Positions 1 through 10,008 of a stretch of 38,206 bases of DNA are shown here, in pieces. The translations under genes were made by a program, and so were the position numbers. The notes below the pieces were generated by a model. The model was not told the origin of the DNA, did not search any database, and worked only from the letters and a program-made list of their open reading frames with translations. Source of the stretch: Nymphaea colorata (Eukaryota > Streptophyta > Magnoliopsida > Nymphaeales > Nymphaeaceae); contig NW_022204648.1 of the NCBI RefSeq assembly GCF_008831285.2, positions 1 to 38,206 of the forward strand, read 5' to 3'. Each line of letters starts with the position of its first letter. The first letter of the stretch is position 1.

Positions 1-98
1 CCAACCCCAACCCCAACCCCAACCCCAACCCCAACCCCAACCCCAACCCCAACCCCAACCCCAACCCCAACCCCAACCCCAACCCCAACCCCAACCCC
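1..98. repeat. Left telomere, CCCCAA repeats
   Basis: Uninterrupted CCCCAA hexamers run from the first base to 98, then unique sequence begins. This is the C-rich strand of a G4T2 telomere, the type known from Tetrahymena and other oligohymenophorean ciliates. It marks a real chromosome end rather than a contig break, and only about 114 bp separate it from the first gene. Confidence 0.98.
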
Positions 99-212
99 GA
101 CTTTTGGATGTGAGATATGGAGTGAATGAATATACCCTCCTCGATGAAATGATCCATCCACCATTCACATTCCCAAGCAATTCTGTACCAAGTTGATTAT
201 AAATTATCGATA

Positions 213-984
213 ATGATAAACAGAGTGACGAGATCGCTTTTGGTTCGCAACAGGGCGTACTGCAGTAAATGCCAGCTTAGGTAGGCACTTTGAAGCTCAA
301 CGAGGTCTACGTGGCGAGGCAGGACTTCAACAACCAGGTGGTCGAGAAGTATCTCAACAAAAACTACTACAATCCCGAATACATGTACAACACCGAAGGC
401 CCCGAAGTCCTCAGGCTCTACAACTCCAAGGATAACACTCAGCATTTCACCTTCACCGATGTCCTCGATTCAGTATACTACAATGTACGATAAAACATAT
501 GCAGTGGTTCTCGCCAGAGTACTATTATCCCATGTTCTTCTGCTCTTTCCTGTATGCCTTTGAACCGGAATGGACCATACACTATCCATATGAAAAGGGA
601 CCTCTCTCGCCCAAGTTCAGAGGAGAGCACGCCTTAAGACGTTACCCAACTGGCTAGTAGCGGTATCAATAGAGTAACAAAGATGCATCGCCTGCAAGTT
701 GTGCGCAGCTGCCTGCCCAGCCAACGCCATCACCATCGAGAGCGAGCCTCGTCCTGACGGTTCTCGCAGGACCACGCGTTACGACATCGACATGACCAAG
801 TGCATCTACTGTGGTACTGCAGTAGGCCTGTCCAGTTGACGCTATCGTCGAGGGACCCAACTACGAGAACGCCACTATCAACCACGAGGAGCTTTTCTAC
901 AGCAAGGAGAAATTGTTGGCCAACGGAGACAGGTGGTAGCCTCAACTGGCGCGGAACATCGAGTCGCAGATCCGGCAGTTCTGA
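213..984 (+). CDS. NDUFS8: Mitochondrial complex I 23-kDa subunit (NDUFS8/NuoI), two 4Fe-4S ferredoxin
   Basis: Matrix-arm subunit of NADH:ubiquinone oxidoreductase that carries iron-sulfur clusters N6a and N6b toward quinone. The first exon ([17 protein letters not shown]) looks like a mitochondrial presequence: Arg-rich with no acidic residue. Downstream come [18 protein letters not shown], then [11 protein letters not shown] (first cluster ligands), then CIYCGYCQEACPVDAI (second), and the end GDRWEPQLARNI. Three 20-nt introns lie at 265-284, 485-504 and 663-682. About 237 aa, normal for a precursor. TAG at 655-660 encodes both Glu of GEERC, and TAG at 937-939 encodes the Glu of RWEP. Two one-base contractions (811-822: 'gg tac' for ggttac, 'ag' for cag) break the frame in the second cluster motif; I treat them as consensus errors. 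Family assignment is very firm. Confidence 0.95.
265..284 (+). other. 20-nt spliceosomal intron (NDUFS8 intron 1)
   Basis: Starts GTAAAT and ends GGTAG. Removing exactly 20 nt joins the presequence exon (ending TACTGC-A) in frame to the exon that reads [15 protein letters not shown]. Confidence 0.85.
485..504 (+). other. 20-nt intron (NDUFS8 intron 2)
   Basis: Starts GTACGA and ends TGCAG. Removal joins DSVYYN to [10 protein letters not shown] in frame. Confidence 0.88.
663..682 (+). other. 20-nt intron (NDUFS8 intron 3)
   Basis: Starts GTATCA and ends CAAAG. It splits the Arg codon of the conserved [11 protein letters not shown] motif; removing 20 nt restores the motif exactly, so these boundaries are among the best supported in the window. 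Confidence 0.95.
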
Positions 985-1054
985 TGGTCAGCTCTAATCC
1001 TATGATTATGGATGGTGGTAATGGGGTGTGTGGGTGTATAGTGAATTAATTTAT

Positions 1055-1905
1055 ATGGCGACGCTGTACCGCACGGTTCAGGCTGCTCAGGAGGGCCTCA
1101 AGAACTCGACCACTGGCTTCGGGGTGAAGAACCTCAACATCCGTCACCGCAACTATAGCAATTCCCGGTTGCAGACCTACCAGCAAATCGACCTCGATTT
1201 CATCAGGCAGTCCAACGACCCCAAAAAACGCAACGAACTGACCACTTCCACCAACCACAGTAAGGAGCTCAAGAAGTACTGCCTCAACAAGTTCAAACCG
1301 TCACCGCCGGTGGAAAAATTTACCGCCATCAGAAAGAACAGAAGCCTCAAAGTCATCGGCCAGGATCCGTCGGTGAAGCTCTTCAATCGCACCAAACTGT
1401 AGCCCACCTCGTGCGAGGAACTCCTGCCTGAAAAGAGAGAGGAAAATCAGTGTGAAAGCACAAGCTCATCTCCATCAAGCGCAGAGTGGAACTCATACGC
1501 AACCACCAAAACAAGCGCAAACTCACCATAAAGGACAAGGACGCCCCACTTCCAAAGATCCACCGCGCAGCGATGTTTCCCTCGGGAAAGGCTCGAGCTC
1601 TGTCCTCCCGAAACCGAAAAAATCAGCGCCGCACACAAAATCCAGAGCGAGAACGTGCTCGGAGAGGGACTCAAGAAGTGTTCTTCCTCCAAGATCAAAA
1701 TCCTCGTCAAAAATCCCTTCGAAAGACTGATGCGTTTGGAGGAGTCGAGACAGGTGAAGAAGGCAATGAGTCCCGTGATGAGTCCGGTGGACCAGCTGTA
1801 GACCTCGATGGAGCTGCACGAGTCTCTGATTGCGCAGAACATGGAGAGGACGGTTTCCAACTTTTCGAACCGGGGGAGCTGGAGGAGATGCTGGCCCTTA
1901 TCTGA
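1055..1905 (+). CDS. Uncharacterised basic protein, frame disrupted
   Basis: I do not recognise this gene. The first 115 codons are clean and start MATLYRTVQAAQEGLKNS (an in-frame ATG nine codons upstream, at 1028, is an alternative). They are rich in Asn, Lys and Ser. A TAG (Glu) follows FNRTKL near 1400. Beyond about 1440 the best codon usage moves between frames: a Lys/Arg-rich stretch (RVELIRNHQNKRKLTIKDKD), then KISAAHKIQSENVLGEGLKK, then LRMEES-like acidic sequence, and finally FEPGELEEMLALI before TGA at 1903-1905. I read this as one gene with two or three one-base errors. No domain is visible. The region could instead continue into the next reading frame as one longer gene. Confidence 0.45.
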
Positions 1906-1947
1906 TTTTTGTGAGTACTGAGTAACAAATTTATTAATTTCTTCCAA

Positions 1948-2692
1948 ATGATAGGATTCTCGCGAAGAACTGAAAAACAACAGCAGGACAACTCCTTGCT
2001 AGATACCTCCTCACTGTGGGGGAAGAGGTGGGCAGCGTGGACTGCTCGGAAGATGGGCAAATCTATGATTTTGGCGCTCTGGAGGGACGCACAGGGATCG
2101 CAATAGCTGCTTCCTGGGCGGAGAGCAAAACGCGATGAGGAAGAGGCAGAGCGACAGAACGCCCTTCCTAAACGTGGGCAACCGAGGCGAAGACCCCGCC
2201 TGCAGCAAGCAGAAGCTTTTCGCCAAAAGGACGGCACATCCATGAAAAGACCCCTCCTCAAGTAGAACAGGATCTCAATGGAAACAGGGCAAGCGAGGCC
2301 TAATCCATCTGCACACCACTGCAGGCGGGGAACAGAGGAGAAGTCGGCCAATTTGAGGCTGGCTGAATAGCTCTAGAGCAGGGCGAGGCTGCTAGACGAA
2401 AGGATAGGAGCGAAGCTGCAAGAACTAAAATCCCAATTTTGGTAGACGAGGGCAAAGTCACTGCTAGTCAAGGCTGACCCGCCCGCCGAGCCGGCCCCAT
2501 CCAAGCCTCCCTGGTCGCCACTTGAAAAGAAAGCACAGCGCCTGCGACCCTCCCTAGACTCTCAAGAGTTGCTACATGAAGTTCATTCCGATGCGTGGGG
2601 TGTTCACCTGCGAGGACCGGGTGATAACCAACCGCAAGGTGGTGCTTTCGCGACTGTTGGGGCAGTTATAGAGGGAGTTCAAGTGTGTCTGA
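1948..2692 (+). CDS. Uncharacterised protein, frame disrupted
   Basis: Protein-like segments in changing frames lie between an AT-rich gap (1906-1947) and the Derlin gene. Segments with good codon bias include one containing EVGSVDCSEDGQIYDFG, one containing RKRQSDRTPFLNVGNRGEDP, a helical acidic stretch (LRLAEELESRARLLDERIG) followed by a Pro-rich one, and an end reading MKFIPMRGVFTCEDRVITNR... to TGA at 2690-2692. The frame starting at 1948 is open in the UAR=Glu code for most of this span, but several one-base shifts are needed to join all the good segments. No family is recognised, and the start is uncertain. It may be the 3' half of the preceding gene. Confidence 0.35.
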
Positions 2693-2714
2693 TTTAAACA
2701 ATTTATATATTCTG

Positions 2715-3444
2715 ATGTAAGACGCCCTCTCCTAATTCAAGACGTGGTACTTCTCGAAGCCGCTGGTGACGCGCACCTACCTCGCCATCTGCACCGGTTT
2801 CACGCTGCTGATCACGCTGCAGTTGCTGAGTCCGATGCTGCTCTACTACACATTCCGGACTGCCTTCCTGGAGTTCAACATCTGGCGTCCCTTCACCGCT
2901 CTCTTCTACATGGGCAAGTTCAGCTTCAGCTTCCTCTTCAACGTCTACTTCGCCTACATCGCCATCTCGAAGGTGGAGACCCTCGTCTTCACACGTGATA
3001 AGTACGCTGATTTCCTGTGGCTCAACGTGCTGCTCTTCCTGGGCAACCTCATCATCGGCAGCATCATCGAGATGCCCTTCTTCGCCGACCCTACCAGATG
3101 GCCATGATCTACATCTGGTGCAAGCGCTTCCCGCACGAGGAAATCACCCTCATGTTCGGCTTCAGGGTCAAGAGTAACTCCATCGCTACTTAGCCGGCTA
3201 CTTCCCCTTCGTCTACGCCATCATGATGACTCTCTTCGGCGCCAGTCTCAAGCCCTACATCGCCGGCATCGCTCTCGGGCACTGCTACATCTTCGTGAAG
3301 GATATAGCTGTTGTCAGATATCACAAGGACTACCTGCAAACGCCACAGTGGTTCTTCAACTGGTGGTACGGACGCAATAGCGAGGGACCGGCCAGGCGGC
3401 AAAACGTGGGAGTGTTCCAAGGGCAAGGAGTCAGACTTGATTGA
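2715..3444 (+). CDS. Derlin-family ER membrane protein (rhomboid pseudoprotease)
   Basis: Derlins form part of the retrotranslocation channel of ER-associated degradation. The start reads MEDALSEFKTWYFSKPLVTRTYL, with both TAA codons as Glu; this is the typical Derlin opening just before the first membrane segment. Further matches are FNIWRPFTALFYMG, FLFNVYFAYI, a run of hydrophobic segments, MIYIWCKRFPHEEI, GIALGHCYIFVKD (the GxxxG-like Derlin helix) and the C-terminus FQGQGVRLD, close to the GQGFRLG end of Derlin-1. About 240 aa, normal. Two one-base contractions (near 3089-3091 and 3185-3190, each a missing C) interrupt the frame. It starts 23 bp after the preceding stop codon. Confidence 0.9.
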
Positions 3445-3621
3445 TCTATACCCTATTACTCCACCCAAACCAACAACAACCATATCGAACATCACACAAT
3501 CACACATCACACCCATCCATCACCATCTTTTTACTTGCTTAAGCTTTGCCAAGCATCGCCAAGCTCCTTTGTTCTATCCTTTGCGTATAAGCTAGTGTTC
3601 TGATAATAGTTATCGTAATTA

Positions 3622-4263
3622 ATGGACGAGACGATCCACCTGAGCAGTTCATAGAAGGCTCGGCTCTAGAACGAGAAGCAGATCTACTGCATCCTGCGCT
3701 GATGAACTACATCGAGAAGTTCTACAGCACTGACAAGATCGACCAGCAGACCTACAAGGCAGAGATCGGCAAACTCCTCGAAAAGTACAACAAGTTTAGC
3801 CAAATCACGCCCGACTTCAAACTCAACGACTTCGAAAAGAAATACGCCATTCCGCATTAAGAAATCTCGTGGGCCAAGTATGTCATCGAAAAGGAGTAGA
3901 GGTATGCAGAGTGATATGCAGGGACAGCAGGACAAGGAACTTTCATCTTCATGCAGGCCACGTCGACGTTCATCGAGGTGTTCGAGACGCTAAACATGGC
4001 AAGCGACAACCCAGTGATCAGCGAGATCCGAACTCCTCTGGAGAAGCTGCAGCTGATCCTCAAGAAGGTCTACATGAAGCTGGGCCCCGAGTTCACCGGC
4101 AAGTACAACGTCTACGTCCGATTGTAGCCTTTCCCTATTCAGGATGGACTCCTCAGTCAACAACAAGTCGGTCAACGAGGTGCTCACTGAGAGCGAGTTC
4201 AAGGAGATCAAGCTGAACGTAGAGGGCATGTACAAGATGATGGAGACAATCATGCAGAACTGA
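3622..4263 (+). CDS. VPS28: VPS28-like ESCRT-I subunit
   Basis: ESCRT-I sorts ubiquitylated cargo into multivesicular endosomes; VPS28 bridges ESCRT-I to ESCRT-II/III. The N-terminal helical part (SSSEKARLENEKQIYCILR..., then FYSTDKIDQQTYKAEIGKLL, KYAIPHEEISWAKYVIEKE) matches the VPS28 core, and the C-terminal helical domain (TFIEVFETLNM, LGPEFTGKYNVYVRL, SVNNKSVNEVLTESEFKEI, MYKMMETIM) matches its four-helix bundle. About 205 aa, near the usual 210-220. A missing C near 3698 breaks the frame. A 20-nt intron is likely at 3902-3921, although one further base shift is needed after it, and a 19-nt intron at 4124-4142. TAG/TAA codons are read as Glu. The start is the first ATG after an AT-rich gap. 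Confidence 0.75.
3902..3921 (+). other. Probable 20-nt intron (VPS28 intron 1)
   Basis: Starts GTATGC and ends TGCAG. It removes an in-frame TGA after EKEER. A separate one-base shift is needed before FMQATSTF, so the boundaries are less certain than elsewhere. Confidence 0.5.
4124..4142 (+). other. 19-nt intron (VPS28 intron 2)
   Basis: Starts GTAGCC and ends TTCAG; removal joins NVYVRL to MDSSVNNKSVNE in frame. It contains a CCC run, so the true length may be 20 nt if one C was lost in the consensus, as seen at many other sites. Confidence 0.7.
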
Positions 4264-4428
4264 TCCTATGGTTCCGATGTATTCAAGCCAATATCTCCAC
4301 CCATTCCCCTCCAAGCCTGCCAATATTTATCCAATCTTGTTGCCGGTCATACCCTTATCCGGGGTGGTTAATGGTTGGATTTCTATGGTGATGCGATAAA
4401 AATAATATTAACGTAAGTTATAAAAAAG

Positions 4429-5978
4429 ATGGCTTCTAACTTTCCACTGCTGCCGGGATTCGCGCCTACTCAGGAGTTCAAGGAGCACTACAAGAAGGTG
4501 AGTGCCAAGAAGCAGGAGTAGAACCGGGACGTCAACAAGCAGGAGCCGACCAAGTACCCGCTGCCGCGGCAGGCCACCTACGAGGAGCCGGTGGTCAACA
4601 ACACCCCCTTCCTCTCCACCTCCCACGACCACTTCAATCCCAAGAACGTCCCCAGGGACTCCTCCAAGCTGTACCAGCCCGACTGGGTCTACCTCGACCG
4701 CCACGTCCTCCGCTTCTATGGCTACTTCAAGGAGAGCGTGGTCGAGAGCAACCACGAGAACAGCCGCAACCGCAAGGTCAAGGTGCTCTTCTACCTCGAG
4801 GACAACTCCGTCTCCATCAACGAGGAGAAGTTCGAAAACTCCGGCATCCCCCAGGGCAAGTTCCTCAAACGCGAGAAGTACGTCCAGGAGAACGGCAAGT
4901 TCCTCACCGCCTACGACTTCAGACTCGGACAGGCCATCACCCTCTACGGCCGCTCCATCTACCTCTACAACTGCGACGACTACACCCGCGAGTTCTACGA
5001 AAAGGCAGGACAGCCCCAGGGCCCCTCCGAGCCCTACGAGAACGACCAGTGGACCTCCACCGTCACCAACAAGTGGATCCCCAAGAAGGACGCGCAGATG
5101 AAGGAATACCTCGAGAAGAAGCTGGGCGGCGGCAAGGTCAACTCGGAAAAGCAGTTCCTGGAAAACGATAGAAAGGTGCTGAAGTTCTTCGCCCGCTTCG
5201 AAGGAGCGCCCTTCATCGTGCACTACTTCCTGGCCGACGATACCATCGAGGTTAGAGAAGTGTCTCTGCCCAACTCCGGCAAGGATCCCTTCCCTGTCAC
5301 CTTCAGAAGGCAAAAGTTGGCTAAGAACTTCGCACTGAACCAGCCTGGCCAAACCTACGCTGAGAACTTCCTGCGCGCTGAGGAGCTTGCAGTGGGCCGT
5401 CCCCTCTAAGTCTTCGGCCGCTCCTACCTCCTCGAGGGTGCGACGACTTCACCAGGAACTACTACCTCACCAAGTTCAACATCGTCTTCGCCCCCGACGG
5501 CAACAAAAACTCAGCAAAGAGCCTCCCAAATCAAGTAGCTCTCCATTGACTTAGACATCATCATCCCGCCCCACAACGGCATCGGCTCCGAGGAGGACTC
5601 CTTGGGCTACATCTTCCGCCTCATCCCCAAGCCTCCCAAGAAGGACTTCTTCAAGTGGGTGGACCAGCAGATCTGCCTGCGCTTCAACGCCGTCTTCGCT
5701 GCTCCCAAGCCCGAGGACAGCAACCGCAAGTTCATCATCACCTACTACCTCAACGATGACAGTCTCCAGATCTACGAGCCGCCCGCCAAGAACTCCGGCT
5801 TCTGGAACGGCAAATTCTTGGAGCGGGGTCTTACAAGACCGACGGCGGCGAGGTGGTGAAGCCATAGCATTTGATCGTGGGCCAGGACATTAAGATCAAT
5901 GGATACTTGTACCACCTGACTGACTGTGACGATTTCACCAAGAAGTGGTACGCCGAAAATACTGAGTGGGCATCGTGA
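4429..5978 (+). CDS. Three-DM10-domain ciliary doublet protein (EFHC/Rib72 family)
   Basis: EFHC1/EFHC2/Rib72 proteins are microtubule inner proteins of axonemal doublets. The N-terminus has the family's LLPGF motif. Three DM10 domains follow: residues about 85-190 (DWVYLDRHVLRFYGYF ... LYNCDDYTREFY), 245-346 (RKVLKFFARFEG ... EVFGRSYLLEGCDDFTRNYY) and 411-509 (ICLRFNAVFAA ... LYHLTDCDDFTKKWY). The frame ends at TGA 5976-5978, right after the third DM10, so the C-terminal EF-hand region of canonical Rib72/EFHC1 is absent. About 516 aa. One-base contractions near 5437-5442, 5511, 5535 and 5825 break the frame in the second half; each is repaired by one extra base in a short run. Strongly GC3-biased codons. 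Confidence 0.93.
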
Positions 5979-6240
5979 TGGCAATAGCTTATTTCATCAT
6001 TAATAGCATATCAGCTCTGTGGATTGGGTAATCAAGAATGGAAAGATGTTTACTGGTATTGAAAGCATATTTTTATGCTATTTTGGAGGTAGCACAGGAG
6101 GAATCATCCAATATGCAATCTTATAATATTTAATTGGCCATATATGCCATATCTGTCATCTCCTTATGTATCACCATTACGATCATCTGCAATCCACTGC
6201 AATCCATTTAGTCCATATTAATTTGATAACTATTGAATCA

Positions 6241-7521
<1,281 letters not shown>

Positions 7522-8395
7522 TAGAACTAATAATAATGGGACACATGCCTACAGCCCGCAAATAAGGCAGAAAATAAAAGGAAAGGCAGAGGGGAAGGAG
7601 GAGAGGGAGAGCTAGGACGGGGCAGGTGCGAATTTCGGAAGGAGAGACTATGGTGTGATAATTCAAACAAATAATGCCATTTTTTACCGTTTCAGGTGAC
7701 CAATATTTCTGGATTTTCTTCTCATTTTTCTTCAATTTTGACCATGAACGGCCAATCCCTAGAAGTATTGCTTGCTCGCTAATAGTTTCCAAGCGTGTGA
7801 GCGCATTTCAAGATTATTACTCGCATGGAGTACAGAGAAAAGACTAAAAATCAGCCAATCAGCAAGGAAATGACTTCCCTTGTCCTTCCATCAAAAATAA
7901 ACACATAGTGATGGGAAAATTTGGCTCATTCTTGCCAAACATTCGATATTTGCCTTTTTATTTATTATAGTCCCTTTAAATTCCAGAAAAGGTGAAGATT
8001 TTATGGTCTGCCATCTTGCACGCCGACAAAAGCCAATCGACGAGGAGGCGCAATGATCGGAGAGCATTATCTTTCTTCTCACATCACAGATTCCATATAA
8101 AAAATCAGTATACTCATAGCTTAAATAAAGCCAAAGCGGCATTATCGCCATCGACCATCGATACCCATCCTTTATCTCCAAGGCTAATCTTCCATTTTTC
8201 GCATCACAATCCATCATCCTCTCATGGAATAATAGCATCGAGGCATCACAAGTCCATTCAAGTCCATGACCAGTTCGGGTGGAGTTGGAGGGAGTTGGGA
8301 ATATTTCCCGAGTTGGGCATTTTTAATGATGTCATAAACGTTGGCTTATGTCTAGGCTTCAATAATTTGATTTATTATCACAATCATATCAATAT
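7522..8395. other. Intergenic region between divergent kinase genes
   Basis: 874 bp separating the starts of a minus-strand MAP kinase and a plus-strand Aurora-like kinase. It must hold both promoters. It includes a purine-rich plus-strand stretch at about 7563-7640 and a GTTGGGAGTTGGG-like run near 8280-8320. A minus-strand open frame (7891-8238, 115 codons ending in TGA) contains no UAR codon and has AT-ending codons unlike the neighbours; I do not accept it as a gene. No RNA gene seen. Confidence 0.5.
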
Positions 8396-9746
8396 ATGGA
8401 TAGTTTCGGCTCGAAAACAAAAATCGGCAAAAGATTTTCCACCTCCAATTCGCAGAACTCCGAGGAAAAGATGGAAAATACCAGACTGTAGCTCGATGAG
8501 CTCACCAAATCCCTCGGCGCCTCCAAGAAATCCAGCAACGAGGACAAGGGATTCGTATTCAGTCTCAGCCACTTCGAGGAAAAAAATAGGGAAAGCCGAG
8601 GATCCAACAACAAAAGCGAAGTCAGCGAGGTGACCGCTCCTGAAACTGAGAAGCGGGAGTCCATGGACAAGAATTAGGAGTCCAAGAGGAAGATGATATA
8701 TGGCAGCGAATCGTACAAGGAAAAATACGATGAGGAGTTTCCCACCTCCGTAGAGACCAATAACGATCTCTTCTCCATGGTCTTCCTCAATAAAGCCAAA
8801 AAACCAGAGCCGACCTCTCCTCCCCAGGTATCATTCAGCAAGGCCAAATCATCAACGAAAATCGAGCAGCTTCTCGAGGAGCAAGGGATGGGCGTGAAGG
8901 ACTTCGATCTCGGTCGAAAACTGGGCGCGGGTAAGTTTGGCGAGGTTTATCTGGCGAGGTAAATGCGTTTTTAGATAGGCACAAGACCACTGGCTTCATG
9001 TGCGCCCTGAAGAAAATCGACAAGACCAACGTCGACAGCAAGTTGATCGTCCAGCTTGTCCGGAAATCAAGATCCAAAGTTTCCTGAACCACCCCAATGT
9101 GGTCAAGATGTACACCTTCTTCGCAGATAAAAACTATATCTACCTCGCCCTCGAGCTCTGCTACTCGGGACAGCTCTACAACTTCCTCAAAAAGAAGAGA
9201 AAAGTGCCTGAGGATATGGCCAGATTCCTTGTCCAGCAGATATGCAGAGCTTTAGACTATATGCACTCCAACTAGATCATCCATCGCGACTTGAAACCGG
9301 AAAACGTCATCTACCATTGTGTAAGTCTATCGTAAGGTAGGGACTCATGAAGATATGCGATTTCGGTTGGTCCATCAGCACAAACACGATGCGTGGAACT
9401 TTCTGCGGAACTCCTCTCTACGTTTCTCCCGAACTGCTGAAGCGGAAGACCTACAATAACAAAATCGACGTGTGGAGCGTGGGCATCCTGACGTATGAGT
9501 TGCTTTTCGGTCGGGTTCCCTTCGAGATCACCACTGAGCAGGACTTCATGAAATTGTAAGGAAAATGATATGCAGGTGGAGGACGAGATTAAATTCTCCA
9601 AAGCGACCAAGGTTTCAGACGACGCCAAGGATTTCATCCTGATTTGCCTTGAAAAAGATCCAAGAGATCGGTTCACCATCGCGGAATTGCTTGAGCATCC
9701 CTTCTTGACCCAGCAGGAAAACGTACCTTTGGCGGAGTTATATTGA
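8396..9746 (+). CDS. Aurora-like mitotic/ciliary Ser/Thr kinase
   Basis: Aurora kinases act at spindles, kinetochores and cilia. A charged, probably disordered N-terminal extension of about 180 residues precedes the kinase domain. Motifs in order: LGAGKFGEVYLAR, CALKKIDK, REIKIQSFLNHPNVV, ALELCYSGQLYNFLK, IIHRDLKPENV, KICDFGWSIS, FCGTPLYVSPELL, IDVWSVGILTYELLFGRVPF, and the end LLEHPFLTQQENVPLAELY. DFGWS is the Aurora signature. Three 20-nt introns at 8959-8978, 9321-9340 and 9556-9575. About 430 aa. TAG codons occur as Glu (for example HSNEIIHRD). Single G contractions near 9053-9063 and at the third intron's 5' edge break the frame. Start is the first ATG in frame, after an AT-rich stretch. 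Confidence 0.9.
8959..8978 (+). other. 20-nt intron (Aurora-like intron 1)
   Basis: Starts GTAAAT and ends GATAG. Removal joins GEVYLA-R to HKTTGFMCALKK within the kinase N-lobe. An alternative acceptor four bases earlier gives the wrong frame. Confidence 0.92.
9321..9340 (+). other. 20-nt intron (Aurora-like intron 2)
   Basis: Starts GTAAGT and ends GGTAG, between VIYHC and GLMKICDFGWS; phase 0. Confidence 0.92.
9556..9575 (+). other. 20-nt intron (Aurora-like intron 3)
   Basis: Starts GTAAGG and ends TGCAG, between EQDFMKL and VEDEIKFSK. One G seems to be missing at the 5' junction (TTG-GTAAGG expected), otherwise the frame fits. Confidence 0.8.
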
Positions 9747-10008
9747 TTATATACGGCATATCATTTGTTATATTCCTTGCGAAATGAACTCTAAAAAGTG
9801 TATAAGAACGTTGAAACCTTTTCAGAAACGGCATTTCTTTCAAAACTGACAAAAAGCCAAAATCTCCCATTTTCCATGAGAAATGATAAGAACCAAGGTT
9901 ATCAGGATGGTTATTGATATGATTACTTCTCGATGGGTAAGCTAATGGGTTGCATTCAATTATTTAGGATTATTGACATGGATGAATATTAATTTGACGT
10001 CATATAGG

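Noticed and set aside
1707-2351. Long minus-strand Cys/Ser-rich frame
   Set aside because: Composition is that of an antisense shadow of the Lys/Arg/Glu-rich plus-strand frames; no protein-like features.
4408-5352. 314-codon minus-strand frame rich in Val/Leu/Glu/Gly
   Set aside because: Exact antisense of the DM10 gene; caused by that gene's GC3 codon bias.
7891-8238. 115-codon minus-strand frame ending in TGA
   Set aside because: No UAR codon, AT-ending codons unlike neighbouring genes and no motif; could be reconsidered if transcribed.
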